DNA of 64,000 nt from Scatophagus argus (lineage: Eukaryota; Chordata; Actinopteri; Scatophagidae). The notes under the pieces are model-generated. The model was not told the DNA's origin, did not search any database, and was given only the letters and a program-made list of their open reading frames with translations. A program made the position numbers and the translations under genes. Positions within the stretch are counted from its first letter, which is position 1, and the number at the start of each line of letters is the position of its first letter. This document shows positions 47,134-61,500 of the stretch, one piece after another. The stretch spans positions 14,927,872-14,991,871 of the forward strand of contig NC_058499.1 of assembly GCF_020382885.2 (NCBI RefSeq), read 5' to 3'.

Positions 47134-48384
47134 GTAGCTAATGATGTCAATGATAGCCTTCTAATAACGTTAGCGGCATTATTATTGTCCGTACAGAGGA
47201 AGTCTGAGGATGCTTTCTGCCTCATTTTTAACAACAGTGTCAGCTCTTTCCTTCAGAGCGGCCCAAGTTTTTGTCATTTCACTCAATATCAGCGGGTACA
47301 TCAGTGGGATTAACAGCAGCTGGGATTGTAATGAGTCCCTGGGCTTTTGTAGGGGAAGTAAAGCCTAAATGTTCAGACCATCCTGAGGCAGGTCTGTTTA
47401 CCTCACACGCCTCTGCTCAGTCTCTCTCTAATGGAAAGCTGTTATGATTCCCATTTGAAGTCCCCCTTTTGGAAAATGTCTTAAACCTTGAGCTCAAACT
47501 GCGCAGAGTTAACGCCAGGAGACACCTTTTCCCAGGAGGACGGGAGAAAGTTTCCCTGTGCTCATATTCAGTCTCAGTTAAAGAGATGTAGCCTTGTATG
47601 AGCAGGATCATGCAGTAGCTTTGAAGCCAGTCATGGGCCAATATTTTAGGACACACTGAGAATGGAGATATGTCCCGTTGTTAATGTCCTTCCATGAGGC
47701 GGAAGGAGTAGATTTAATTTTTAATGTAACAATCTAAGCATTTCAGACGCCAGTTATTAATGTCTTAAAACCATTCAGTACGTTCCAGCACAAATAGAAA
47801 ATGTGTTTCTCTGCTTAAATTTATTGCTTAATTTTTTTGAAAGTGTGTAAAATATTAAAATGAAATTGATTACGATGATGCCCATCTGTATCTTTAGCTA
47901 CTAAGTGTTTTCATAATAACACACAAGAGAGAAGCATAATAAATAATTAACTTTCTGCTCATCAGTGTATCGAGCCGCTTCCAGCAGCAGGTGATTTACG
48001 GAAGCGTCTTTGCTTTGTTTGTTTTACTGAAATAATGCTAAAAGTCTGTTACTTTCTTTCACTCAGAGACTCTGGAAGGTAATTCAGTTTAGTGAAAATC
48101 AAAAGCTGTGGCTTTCTGTGAAGCAGTAAACTGACTTAACTAAGGCAGTCACAGTGTGTGTCGTGGATTGTTTTCTAAAATGATGGTTTTTTTATGTGTA
48201 ATGGGCTTTAGTTTCCAGCAGGTGTCAGTGTAGCTTCACTGTTGGTGCCTCCTCTGCACGTAAGGGATGTGTCGTCTCACTTTTCTTATTCAGTGCTTGT
48301 GCAGTAGTGGAAAAACTGCTGCGATATGTCTTCAGCAGTACGCGTCGGCCATGTCAGGGTTAAAAAGTGCCTACTTAAAGGTTT

Positions 48385-48600
48385 AGCAAAAAAATTCAAA
48401 ACATTCACTGGTTCCAGCTTCTCTGACATTAATTGTTGTGACTGTTTTCATACCACTTAAAATATATATTTAAATACCACTTGGATTAAAACTGGATTTA
48501 CAAAACAAAAGACAGATTTGGCAGACACTTATAGACATTTTTTGAAAGTTCGATTAATCGAATAATTCTCCTGCTTATTAATTGCAGCCCATGGTGACTT
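48385..48600 (+). repeat. Dispersed fish interspersed repeat, copy D
   Basis: 'aaacattcactggttccagc' 'ttctctgacatt' then 'tcgattaatcgaataattct' and 'attgcagccc', the same family as 1085-1335. Confidence 0.55.
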
Positions 48601-49639
48601 CAATTAAATGGACAGCCTTTACTTTTCCATCTCGGTTGCTTGCTTTTTTGTTTTTTCCCGTACGTCTCTCTCTGTCTCTGTGTCTGCTATTATGAGTGGT
48701 GGCTCCGCATTTTTGTCAGAGGAAGAGTGGATCCCTTTCAGTCTGGATCACCTAAAAAAAACGCAGACTCTCAAAGAATCCACGTGGTTGTCCAAATAAC
48801 ACCACAGCCCTGTAGATCAGTGTTTAATTTAGGCCTTGTAAGCCCTCAGAGGAGTAACAGGACAAGGGACAAGAGTCATTAGTTAGCCATCGACCCAGTG
48901 GGCAAAATTAGCTCTCCGCCGCCCTCCCTCGCGTCTGTGTGCTCACACAATATACTAACACAAATTAGGACTCGCTGTTTTGTGTCAATTGAGAGTGCAA
49001 CAAAGATGCTACACAGAGTGATATGTCATTAGCGAGCAGGTGGGCATGGAGAACTGAGAGCTGCTGCCTCTCCAACTAAGTAATCAAGAGGTTTCCATGG
49101 CAACCAGTCTGCATCACTGTGTTGTGGTGGGAGTGGGGAGGAGGTGGGGGGGCAGCTGAGATCAAAGTCGGCTGTCCTCAATTCTGCTGTAAGTGGAGGG
49201 TTAAATGCTGGGGTTGCGGTCGGGGAAAAGCCCTTCATTAAACTTAACCAAATCTCCTTTAAGACACAGCTGACATGTTACTCCAGAGACTTACTTTTTT
49301 TTTTAAACACTCAACTCTAGAGGGGGGGAAAAAAAAACAAAAAGTAAGTTCAGGCTGGTAAATGAGGGTCTGATATGTGGCATATAAACTCAGTATTTCA
49401 GTTTAGTGAAGAGTTTCTTCAAAGATCTTTAAAACATTGCTTTTGCTATTTGCAGAAAAGAAGTTTTTATAGTACTATATGCATTAGGGAACATCACTTT
49501 AACACCATTAAGTGTGGACACTAGATTAACTGGATCCTTGTGCAGTTTTTAGATATTTAGAGGAATTTCAGGGGACAGATTTACTCATATAATCTTAACT
49601 AATAAACACCTGTTGATGTATTGTTGTGCTCATAACTGT

Positions 49640-49860
49640 TGTTGTTGTATTTAAATTTATTTAGAAAAAAATTCAAAAATTAGATTTGCTCCAAAATTCA
49701 TCAACAATGATATTGATAGTCGGTTAATCATTTAAGTTGTTTGTCACAGCAAAAATGCCAAACATTTTCTGTTTGCATCTGGAATATCTGCAGGTTTTGG
49801 ATTGTGGGTTAAGACAAGTGATTTTAAGAGGGTCACGTTTTTTGCAGCCTTAATTCAAGA
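49640..49860 (+). repeat. Dispersed fish interspersed repeat, copy E
   Basis: 'gatagtcggttaatcattta', 'cagcaaaaatgccaaacatt', 'ggttttggattgtgggttaa' and a terminal 'gcagcc' place it in the same family. Confidence 0.55.
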
Positions 49861-52816
49861 GTTATTCTCAGTCAAGAAGAAGGCAAGTCAGTCTGGAAAA
49901 ACTGTCTGCTTGTCATGAGCTTCTACAGGGTGGTTTCAGCTGTGTTGCATGTTTAGACCTCTTAAGTCAGAGCTGTGTTGGTGTGTACGAACTGCACTTG
50001 ATTGGCTCGACAGTCGGACAGCGAGCCAACATGTTCAATATCAGGACCCTGAAACTGAAGCAGTTAATGCTATTAAAACATACTTTTTAAAGAGATAAAA
50101 AGTCTTTTGCAGTGACCAAGATGCACTTTGACCAGATTGAACATTTTAAAAAACAACACGGCCAAACGCAACACCCGCTATGGCATGATGATACTGAAAA
50201 TCAAATAAACGTCCTCCTCTCATGATGATTTTTTTTAAAAAATAAAGTTAATCTTTTATACCTCTTTTATATGCTTTAATATAAATTTTCTAGCACAAAA
50301 CAATCTTGTCTTTTTAGCAGACGATTTCCTTGATATTTAAATCTAATTCAACTCGCTGCGGCTGACCGCAATAATCATTCTGTCTTGTTTTTATAATGGA
50401 GATTCGTGTTGTTGTACAAGTACGAGTAAGTAGTTGGTTTCAAAGTGGAAATGATGTTATTGAATTTGTCTTCTTGTGCTTAAATTCTTTGCTTTGTTTA
50501 AATCTGCCTACAGGAGCTTCCTGTGCTTCGTCGGAGAGCAGTAAAAGTCGAGGAGATGCACCTGCTGCATTTTTGTTGTTCTGACACAAACTTTGTTCCT
50601 GCTGCTCTTTGCTGGTGTTTAGCTTTTGGTCCCAGCCTCTTAACTTGTGAAAGGATTATCCTGCAGCCTGACTTTTTGGGTGGTAATGGTGAGCACCGAG
50701 GTGTGCTCAGTGTTGCAGGCCTGTCCTAATTAGATAACTGTAACCCTCATACGAGCAGCCACACACTCTTGGTGGTCCGTTACTGAGACACACTGGAGAT
50801 CTGCGAGAAAAAGCAGTGTGAAAAGCCCAGCAAAGGGCTCTCAAATCCTTTTTAAGCCTTTTGTCATTTATACAGGGATTTATTTGTCATTAAAGAATAA
50901 CAGCTATGGGCCACAACTAGGTCTTTATCAGATAAAAGTGGAAATCTAAAAAAAGAAAAAAACACTGAAAGTCTGATTAATCTCATAAAAAATAATTTTT
51001 GCATCCTAGTTTTTTTTATTTTTCTTTTGATAGGGGAGGGATTAAAAAAATGGCACGGTATCACTTTAACATGTTTCATGCTGTTGCTGACATGTCCTCC
51101 ATGTTGAACATTGCCCTCTGCTGCTCTGTTTTAACCGGCTGTAATCTGCTAGTCTAAAACCTGCTGCACACACTGACACGATGGGCCCCCCCCCCACGTT
51201 CAAGTTTCTCCTCTCGCTTAACATTTTCCCCACGAGTCAAGTTTAATTCAGAAAACTGATAATGTCCAGACAGCAATACACCTCATCTGTGTACTGTGTT
51301 TGTTGTCCTGTCACTTTCTTTCAGTTAATTTCAGGATAACCACATTTGTGTGCAGGACCTTGTTTCCTGCAAGTGTAGGTTTTGGAGATGTGATTAGAGA
51401 TTGTGTTGAGTTACTGCGTCTACACCATCTGTGTGAGACCTTAATAACTGGGCTGGTGATTTATTGCCTGTACTCAGCAGTGTCTTTTTGAGAAGAGCCC
51501 AGACAAAAGCTGAGACCCTCACCCTCCCACTGTTTTTAATAGTTCTTTAGGATGTGCAGGGGTGGAAAAAAAAACACAGTCGTAATGTGGGGGTTTCTAC
51601 CTTGTGAAGGAGGCATAGTTAAAGAAGATTGAGTGCTTAAAATGAAATTGGTTTGGAGAATGTAAGATTTTTAAGATGGTTCAAATGGTTATCTCCAAAT
51701 TGAGCAAAAAAAATGATACCACCTTTTGAAATTTAATGTAGCAGCTAATGAAAAGCTTCAAGACTGCACTGTCACATCGCTTCATATTCTGAAGGCTGGT
51801 GTTTCCGGCCACGTTTCTACTCTGCCAGCCTCTGGTGACCTCTCTCCTCCTCTCCCATCCCCTCCGGAGGGCGATAAGGTGCTGGAGAAAAGCTGGTCTT
51901 ATCTCCTCGCTGCCCCCTGAAGCAGTCGTGTTTTATGGCTTGTAGCTCTTTTGTTTCCTTGTGTGCTGCCTCTCCCTGATCACTCACACTCATTCCTCAT
52001 GGAAGTTGTTTGAAGGCCTAGAATAGCTTTGGGGGGGAGCCCCCAACACCACCTCCTCTCTCCCCTTCTTCTTTTTTTTTCCTCTGTTCCCTCTTTATTG
52101 AATCCCGCCTCTGTATCATTTATCTCTGCACTCCCCTCCTCCTTTCCTCAGTTTGAGGGGGGCCGTTAGGGGGCATCCTCTTTTCTCTACCAGCTGGGTT
52201 TGTTGACACACAGTCAATCTACGGTTCCCTTTCACCTCTGCCACCCCTCTTTTTAACTCCCACTCCCCCACCTCACCCCTCGACTCTACCCTCCTCTTTC
52301 CCTGAACAGTAAAGCTGCCACAGCTGTGGACTGTATTAGCATAGCTGCTGGGGAGCAGAGGGGGGTTGCTAAATATATTGCAGTCATTACCTCTTGTTCA
52401 ACAGTTGACAGTTTTAAAACATTTCAGCTTCTCTCTGTGCAAATGGAGAGAAGAGAAAAGGATGCCAGGATGATTTCATTGTAACGGCTTTTTAAATATG
52501 GGACACAGAAGCAAGAGGGAACGCAAGTGTAATGCAAATCACTGAGAACAGGTCAACATCCTGTGAGTGCAGTTTGAGGGGGGGATTGCAAGAAAATGTT
52601 TGAGAAAATAAACAGGGAATCAAGCCAATGGTTTCTATTTTGCACGCTTAAAAACAGATTGTTTTGACGTCTTGACAAATTCAGTTCAAATGTCCTTTGG
52701 ACAAACTTCACTTTGACAAAAGCAAAGTTGTATGAGAGCTCATGAACAGCGATTGATGTTTCATTTAGGCTGAATGATTGGATTTTTTTTTCCCCTTGTT
52801 GTCAATAGGTGCTGGA

Positions 52817-55800
52817 ATGAACAGGTCCAGGTCCAGCTGGGACAACAAAGCCTCCCAGCCCCCAGTCACCAGGATAACTCGCAGCTCCAGCTACCAGGCC
52901 AGGCACAAAGACCCCACAGAGACCCGAGACTCTGGGCCGGGTCCATATGGAAAACAACGAAAGAAGCAGACCGACTCCGCCTTGGCCCAGGACCTCAGTC
53001 TGATGCATGTGAGTGGACGCGATGGTTTACCTAAAAGGTGAGGACACGTTACAGGAGCTTTTGTTTAAGTAATGTATAAATGATAAGGCAAAGGGAACAT
53101 TACGGCTCTGAGAAATCAACCAAATAAACGTAAATCAGAAAGGGAAGGCACAGTGTGTTGTCAAGATCAGTAATTAAGAGAGAAAATGTATATTAAGTAT
53201 GTGCATGTACATATACATGAATAACTATATATGCACACACATCAAGCAAAACAAAGGCATCCCAGGTGCAAATTCCCAGGTCAGAGTGTAAGACATGTCT
53301 GGTGCAAATATTAAAAAGACGTTAAAAAAATTCACAGCTGATAGATGTTGGACCAAGTGGTGCACAAACTGACCGGCACTGCAACGTTCTCGACATGCGT
53401 TCCTCAAGCAAAGCTGATGGCTAAAAATACACCGAAAGACAGGATTTAAAGGAGTTGAATTAGCGTTGTACTGCTATTTATATAATCCCTAATATGTTAA
53501 TATCTGAAAAAAATCCTGTGTGTGTCTTTTAGTTCTCTGAACTGTTTAACATGAAATCATTTGTTGCAGTCATGTCAGAACCATGTTATCCTGTATCTGT
53601 TCTACTCTCCAGTAAAGGAGACAGGTCCAAAGGCAGCAGTGACCCTGTGCAGGCCTGTCAGTCTTCTGGGTCCGGTTCTGATCAGGGCAGTCCTTCAGCG
53701 ATTTCTGCCAAGCCATCGTCACGAGGCGGTCTAGCCTCGGTGGCTCGGCTGGTGAAGCTCGGCCGCTGTAGGAATGTGGTGGTGGTGGCTGGAGCAGGAA
53801 TTAGCACAGCCAGTGGCATCCCAGACTTCAGGTCGGTGTCTGTGGGTTTAAGTCATCTTCACCTTTCTCCTTTCCTATCATATGAGTCTTATTTTTATAG
53901 TTTTGTTCAGTTATGCTTTGAACCTAAAGTGTAAGAGAATAGAAGCCATCCATAAACAGACTGTCTTTGGTTCCCTTGGTTGAAAAGAAATATTAAACCC
54001 TTGGAAAACTTTATGAGTGAAACAGTGTTTGCTGCACTTGAATGAAAGCATCACCATAATAGCTCAAATGTCTAAATGCACTTTTTCAGGACTCCAGGAA
54101 CAGGTCTTTACGCCAACTTGGAGAAGTACAACATCCCTTACCCAGAAGCTATTTTCAACATTGACTACTTCTCCAATGACCCGCAGCCTTTCTTCTCCCT
54201 GGCCAAGGCTATGTATCCTGGCAGCCACCGACCCAACTACATACACTACTTCATTCGCATGCTGCATCACAAAGACCTGCTGCTCCGAATGTACACCCAG
54301 AACATTGATGGACTGGAGAAACGTGAGTGACATATTCAAGGAAGCAAAAAACGAAAAAAAAAAAAACGATGGATATGGAGCTTTAAAGTGAACTGTAGTT
54401 AGCTAACTGAAAGTGCGTAGTGTAAGAGTATAAACATACACAATCCAAGTGCATTACCCATCACTTATTACTATAAGCAACAACATTTTTTACATATGGA
54501 AGCAAACAGTATTAATAACTTCTCATTGGAAAATGTCTTTATCACTGGTGCAATACATTAATTAATATCAACATAATGTGAATGACAGATTCATCAGCTG
54601 CAGTCCCTGGGCAAGTTGCTTTAAATGTAGAAAATGTCTTTAGGATGGACTTTTTGCCAATAGTTGTTATTGCACTGTGACAAGATACAGAATTCCATAA
54701 ACTGTGTCCATAAACACACCAGTTGTAGACATACTGGACGTGTGCAGTCTTTGGCCTTTTTACAAGTCGTAGTTGTGCATGTGACACTTGACACGACACT
54801 TTGAAATTTCTGCCGTCGACTGGCTGTCAGCTACCCCAATGCGTCACTCTGCTTTAATTTGTTTAAGAGAACAATTCCTAGTGTGCACTTACTGTCCTCA
54901 ATAATATTTTTTAACTATTTTTCAGTGTGCGGCATCCCAGATGACAAACTTGTGGAAGCTCATGGCAGTTTTGCCACAGCATCCTGTCACCTGTGCTACA
55001 CTGCGTACCCCGCTGAGGAGGCGAAGGTATGTCTGACCCTATGGTCATTCGAACTGAATACAGTAATTCACTGCATGTAATGGCTCCATCATTTATGTTT
55101 GTTTCACAGCATGCCATCATGAATGACAAGGTACCCATATGCTCATTCTGCGCTGCAACAGTCAAACCTGATGTTGTGTTTTTTGGAGAAGACCTTCCTC
55201 AGAAGTATTTCCTCCACACTAAAGACTTCCCCAAAGCAGATCTGCTAATCATAATGGGCACATCTTTACAGGTAAACATTTTTAATATCTCTCTTCAGTA
55301 CTTTAAATATTTGGGCATTCTAACCCTGAACTTTATTATATATCTAAACGGAAATTCACAAAGCAGAAAAATGTTTCAGATCGAGCCGTTTGCCAGCCTG
55401 GTGAACACGGTGCGCTCCACTGTGCCACGTCTCCTCCTGAACCGACACGCTGTTGGCCCCTTTGAGAAGGTCCCGCTGCGAAGAGGAGACCACATGGAGC
55501 TGGGTGACCTGGAGGTCACAGTGCGGAGGTTTGCTGAAATGCTCGGCTGGAGTGATGAGATTCAAGAGCTGATGAGGACTCAGGAAACACTGGTGGGTTC
55601 CTTCTTAAGCATGAGGGGCCTCAATTCTAAAAATGTCTAATCTCTTAAATGATTTATAATTGAACTTAGTGCTAACACTCGATTCTGGTCGAAGAAACCT
55701 TGTTCAAGCAGGCCCTAGGAGTCAACTTAGTTACTTGATGTTGAAATTATTAGTTGAAATATTGATGCGTGAAATAGGTGGACTTCCCCTTTAAATATCT

Positions 55801-56054
55801 CTAGGCTTTATTTTTAAACACTTCTGCTGACTATGGTAACAATTTCCCCCTCTCTGCAGTGCATCCCTGCACTGATAAGCAGCCCTCCATCGGTGAGTGG
55901 ACAGACACCATGCGAGGTCAGAGGAGCTTCAGAGCCTCCAGGCAGGATGGACACATCCAGACCAGGAGCCCAGAGAGCGGTCAGCAGCGGCAGCGAGGAG
56001 ACGGACTCAGAAACGGACAGCAAGAGCTCTGCGTCGTCCAGCCCGAGTAACTGA
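52817..56054 (+). CDS. sirt3: SIRT3-type NAD-dependent protein deacylase (complete, 7 coding exons)
   Basis: Exons 52817-53037, 53613-53831, 54090-54322, 54926-55026, 55110-55271, 55380-55592, 55860-56054 give 447 residues. Core motifs: '[19 protein letters not shown]' (128-147), '[10 protein letters not shown]', catalytic His237 in 'VEAHGSF', zinc cysteines C245-x2-C248 and C269-x2-C272, '[13 protein letters not shown]' and '[12 protein letters not shown]'. This is class I, close to SIRT3/SIRT2, and should remove acyl groups from lysine using NAD. The ~75 residues before the core are basic and Ser-rich ('[16 protein letters not shown]'). The last 65 form an acidic Ser-rich tail ('[19 protein letters not shown]') absent from mammalian SIRT3. 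It could therefore be the fish SIRT3-like paralogue (SIRT3.2) and not classical sirt3; the symbol is provisional. It sits between tmem263 and ric8. Confidence 0.88.
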
Positions 56055-56424
56055 AGCTGCACGTTTCATAAACGATGGCACTGGACAAGTTTGAGACGGT
56101 TTCTCACTCTGAGACTGTTAACTGCATGCACTTGTTAGCGTTCAGCCGGTCATTTTCTGCAAGCAGCATTGTTGTGTGCACTGGAGTGAAAGTGGATCAC
56201 ATTACCTATTCATCAGGAAGTCCTTTACGTACGTAAATCAAGAAATCATCTTAAATACAGTTTACTTGCCCAGTAAGCACAGTACAGCACTTATAGAGGG
56301 AGGGTTCGTCCACAACACTAGACAATGAGTCCTGTAACAGGACATCAGGTGTTTTTATATGTTCCATGTCAGCTAACTTGTTAATGTTTTCTATCAGCAC
56401 AAAACTGTATTTTAAACAATATTT

Positions 56425-56430
56425 AATAAA
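56425..56430 (+). terminator. Poly(A) signal AATAAA, sirtuin gene
   Basis: AATAAA in 'atatttaataaaagttg', about 370 bases after the stop codon, giving a short 3' UTR. Confidence 0.7.
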
Positions 56431-56861
56431 AGTTGTGTTTTCTATCTTTGCTTTCCTTTTTTTTTGATAAGGTTCATGTAGTTTGCCTCCAAAAATGACA
56501 ACTATTATAATTCTCTGATTTATTAGCATTTCAGTGGAAGCCTCACTACATAAACAAGTTTGGTGCTATTTACAAAATGCGAAGAATGTGTAAAACAAAA
56601 ACTGTTCCCATCACATATGTTCTTTCCACATGGAAAAGTGACCAACATAAAGTTTTGATTTATCCCACTCAGACTGTGGAGGAAGAAGAGCATCTGTGTA
56701 TCAGACCTGTCATGGCTCACTCAGACTGAAGATGTTCTCGCCTCTTTGCACCTGTGTGAAGCCCAGTCCAGATCACAGAAATATTTATATGCTTATCTGA
56801 AAAATTCTGTGTGTGAGCAGGCAACAGTAGTGATTAACGCATCAGGTGAAAAGTGTGTTCA

Positions 56862-56945
56862 CGATTATCCATCCATCCATCCATTTTCTCTACGGCTTTA
56901 TCCGTCGGGGTCGCGGTTATCCCAGCTCAATCGCACAGCTGATCT
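56862..56945 (-). mobile_element. SINE tail fragment
   Basis: 'atccatccatccatccattt' 'tctctacggctttatccgtc' 'ggggtcgcggttatcccagc' is the reverse complement of the end of the SINE at 39413-39782. Only the last ~80 bases are present. Confidence 0.75.
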
Positions 56946-58545
56946 CATGATTATTCACCATTAAAGAAGTGAATCGTCATTTATTACTGTAAAAATCAGA
57001 CATATTCTCTGATTAAAGTAATATTCACTTATTCTGGATTTTTACAGAGAAATCCATCTGAGCAGTTTTCACTCCGGGGGACAAATCTGTTGTGATTAAA
57101 TTAAATTGTACCAACATAAAGAAGAATTATTCAGTTTACATGCCCACTAAGACTGTGGATTTATATAAAATTAGCAAAAACATCAATAAAAACAAAATAT
57201 ATATCACTGATTTAACCTGGAAATTTGGCAGAAGTAACATGGATTAGAAAACAATCACTGCAGCTGATAAATTTCTTTGTCAAGAGTTCACAGGAGGCAG
57301 AAACTATCGTCCCCCGCAGCAACGTGATGCATTCCATCTTAAGTTCTCATTTTAAATGAAGCCAAGTTAGCCTAACTTGGTGTCCCCATTACAGTGAGCC
57401 AGGTTAGACATTAATTCAGAAAGTTTCCTCAGGACAACTGACGTGCAACATTCAGAATAATTACAAAACCACAAACAGACCCACTGTGAGGTCAAACTAC
57501 CCACACTGCATCTGCATCAATCCGCCAGCTCATACTGGACAGGCTCTGTGATTTAAAACCAAGAACAAGGTGATTCTGTGATACCATGTTTAAACGTGTG
57601 TGTGTACAATGTGCACTTGATTCATCTAGAAACACAAAGAGTGGACAAAATAATCAGCTAGCAGATAAAATACAAGAGAAGGTGAAAAACAACAAAGCAC
57701 AAGTGAAGGAATGATTATTTAGACCCAATTACCATTTTAACATAGCAGTTCTTTCAATAAGATATACAAAAGCCAGCAATAATTATATCCTTACCTCTAT
57801 TGTCTCAAGCAATACAACATATGAGAAAGGTGCAACAGTAACCACGGAGGCCTCCTATGCATTTTGAGTCTTTCTTTCACGTATCAAGTCCACTTCCACT
57901 TTGGAGAATGGATTAGTGCTGCAACAGGACCAGGAGTTTCAGCTGTGTCCCGGTTCAGGGCTGGATCACCATAAGTCAAATTTCTACACTGAACATGTCA
58001 TAACGTCACATTTGCCACTTCGGAGGACACCGAATGGGGTTAAGGAAGGAAGCTTATCATATTTGCATTCAAGTGGTCACGAGTCACTGGAAAATATCAC
58101 TTAAACTAGGCTAACGTCACTTATTCTGCAAGGTGTCACGTGGACACAAGTACCTTTAACTTGATAAAGTGTTCGCTGGTTATGTTTCATTTCTTACAAA
58201 ACACATTACAACTCTGCTATCACAAAGTGTGCCCCAGTTGCCACTGTTAAAACCTTTTAGCCAACTTAGGGCAGCTTCCTGTTAATATGAGTTGAAAGGT
58301 GGAGCCTAAATTCCATCATTGATTTGGGTTTGAGTAGTCCCGTCAGACTGTACTGATATGTGCCAATACACTGAGGTTCTCATTTCTGCTCTACACTCAT
58401 TCTGTGATAGTTATCTCATTGAGGACAGAGACACAGGTTCAGCTTTGAATGAACCACTTTGATTGGATCCAGCCCTTGAAATAGGACACAGCTTTAGAAG
58501 TGCTGGGACCCGATGAGCTTACCCTAGGCCTGGATGTGCAGTGCA
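56946..58545. other. Intergenic and ric8 3' UTR
   Basis: No gene recognised. The right part presumably holds the 3' UTR of the minus-strand ric8 gene. The 67-codon frame at 57901-58104 has no splice or family support. Confidence 0.5.
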
Positions 58546-61500
58546 CTAGTCAGAGTCTGATCCTGAGTTGTCCTCAGGTACATTACAGAGAGTTTCCTCA
58601 AGAGGAGCTAACGTCCCGTCAGGTCTGACCCCCATTGGCCGGATCACGTGCTGCCTGTGAACGTGAAAAAGAAAAACACAGGAGATATGCGCATGTTAGA
58701 TAGAGGCGAGATAGATAGGACATCCCAATGGACACGACTGTCTTCATGTATATTTTCAAAGCTAACAAATCTTACAGATGAAACCCAATGCTGTTCAGGA
58801 CCCTTTGTATCCATGGACAGTCTTAAGTGGGCTTTCACTTGTACATCTTCACTCTCTCACATTCAGAGCTCGAGGACCCTCACTCGGCGCACACTCGCCC
58901 CTGTCTGGCCATCCTCTCTCCCCCTCTGCCCTCCTCCCCTCCTCTCCTGTGGCAGTTTAATTACAGGATCAGCGCACGGACTAATCTCCTCAAAGCCACG
59001 GCTGCCCCTTCATCCTAATCCAATTATACCTGCACTGTGTGTCACCACTCCCTCTAAGATGATTTATCAGAGAATTATCCATCACAGATTTAAAAAGGAC
59101 CCATTTGCATTCATTTGAAAGAGATTCAAATATAAATGAGCGTGTAATTCCTACTGATTCCTACAATTAAATCGAACTTAGCCTGGGAAAACTACAGGTT
59201 AAGTTCTTCAAAAGGAGACAGAGGAGACCTGCGACGTGGTTAAATCTGAAAATATTTTAAACCTGCAGAGAGGCACCACCAGTCCACAGCCAGATATAAC
59301 ACTGGTCAAAGTCAGCAGCTAAAACGGGGACTAATGAGAAAAAGCAAACAAAAACATGTAACACCATCTCTCACAATTGGAGCATATAAAGAAAAAAATA
59401 AAACTCCCTCCTGTTTTCCTCAGGAGTGGCAGAGGACTGGGCGTCAGGCAGATGTAAGAGGGGCTGGCGGGTGGGGACGCAAAATATGTGCTAATTGGAG
59501 GACCAGTTAAGCAGTTACGGGAGCACATTCTTGCAGTGGCCTGACTGATCTCCTTAGAGCCTGTACTGAGGAAGCACCTCTCCATCGTCATCACAGAGAA
59601 GAAAGAGGGTTCGGCCTCAGAAAGGAATCTTCTTCTTCTTCTTCTTCTGGGCGCACGTGCCTCATTACAGCTCAACCCCTTCCTCGGCTCAACAATGACG
59701 AGGTCAGCTTTCTTATGTCTGCACATTTGTTCACCCGTGTCTCTTCCTCTTCCTCTTCGTCCACGTTCCACCCCAATTGCTTTGTCTAGTTGTGGCTCTG
59801 TCTCAGTCCACTCCCCGTCTGGCCAATGACTGACTCCTCAGAATGAGAAGAATAAAGTCAGGACACACGTGTTATTAAAAACCTGAATGCGACACATAAA
59901 GGAACCGGGACCAACAAGCCGACTGTGTGTGCCAATTAGGTGATAATTAACGGCGAAGCGGTAATGATGGTGCAGTGGCGTGCCGACAGCTTCCCTTTAC
60001 TCTTGCTGAATGCTGCGGCGTGCTGGAAGGCCAGGCCTAATTGAAACAGCAGCTAACGACAAGAGATTCTTCCTTTGATGAATGGGTTGGCAGGGAGCGA
60101 GCTCACTGTTACCTTTGTACAGACCTGACTAACGTGAGCTTCAGCTCGTGAAAGGTCAACACCAATACAGCAGGGCTTTTGGCCGAGGAAACAATAAATA
60201 ATATGAATAATTTCAGCGGGAGAAGCATCATCTTAAAGGAACACAATTCATTATTTGTCAAAGACTTCTGTGGCATTTTCTGTTTGTCCTGTTTGTTTAT
60301 TAGTTGGCAGCATACCTGAAAACGTGTGTTTTTCAATCTTGCTATTGAATTTTTTCATAATATACACATGCCAAACCCAGTTAAACACAGTGCCAAATAT
60401 CTCAAAAACCTGTCAGCAGATTTGAATAGAATTTGGTGGAAAGTCAGACCTTGTGCTCTGGATAGACTTGGTACATTTTTATGTGGATCTAGATAAAGGA
60501 GCAGAATGCAAGAATTTCCCCAGCTGTGTCTATTAGGACACAGGTCTCTGCTACCAAAAGGTATATCAAATCAAAAATCTGGACTGCTTCAAGGACTGTT
60601 GTATGCAAGTGGAAGAGTCAGGCAAGGCCTGTTTTTGATGAATAGCTAAAAGTATTGACCGACATGGTCTCTTTTGAATCTGTGATACCAAGGAATAATT
60701 AGCAAGTTTTTTAAGGTATATAAAGAAACATAATAAATGTAAAATTTTCACCAACACCTCTTACTTCTTATGAAAACGTGTCATTTCATTTTGTTGTACT
60801 TGAGTGGTGTTTTATTTATACTTTGTGTGGCTTGACTTACATTAGCTGCCACACGTGAGAGATTTGTTTTGTTTTTTGCAGTGACTACCATATGCTGTAT
60901 TGTGTTGTATTATTGTTGTTTATATATCCGAACACTTCCGATGTCCTCAGGACCAAATGGTGTTGAACATGTTCTTGAGACATTCCCAGTTTGAGTGCAG
61001 GCAGGACCAAGGACACCCCCCACACACACACCTAATTATTACCAAATTAACTGAGGGGGTTCTGCAGTCCTGAGCAGAGTTATGTGCTCTCTAGATCCTC
61101 TCTTGTTGTTATAGTTACCTTGACAACTTGTCAAACATATTGGCCAGTTTCTCAGCTTCATACTCCTTCTGCTCCTCTGTCATTTCTTCAATGGGGTTCG
61201 GCATCGGCTCCTCCACGTGACCGGTGATGGGGTTGATGCTGAAACAAGCAGATGACAGCAAACTTAACGTGCAGATGCAAACTGATTCTTGCATTTACCA
61301 ACGCATACACATTCACGCATTGAACAAGGTGACATCAGATTGTTGATGCTTCATTCTCGGCCCTGTACAGAACACTCACAAGGGTTTTGCAGATTTGTAT
61401 TCCTCTGTGTCTGAGTCCTCGTCTTCAGAGTACTGAGTCTCTCCTCTCCCTCCTGCGAGAAGTCCTCGAGCCACCAGGAGTCCTGCTGCGTTTCCATACC

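Larger units (their letters stand above)
47134..52808. other. Large first intron of the sirtuin gene (inferred)
   Basis: 5.7 kb without a supported exon. It contains the repeat copies at 48385-48600 and 49640-49860, pyrimidine-rich stretches around 51830-52300, and T and A tracts. Short open frames here lack splice or family support. Confidence 0.4.

Noticed and set aside
59331-59771. 146-codon minus-strand ORF within the last ric8 intron
   Set aside because: Low-complexity Arg and Ser runs from (CTT)n and T tracts; no homology recognised.
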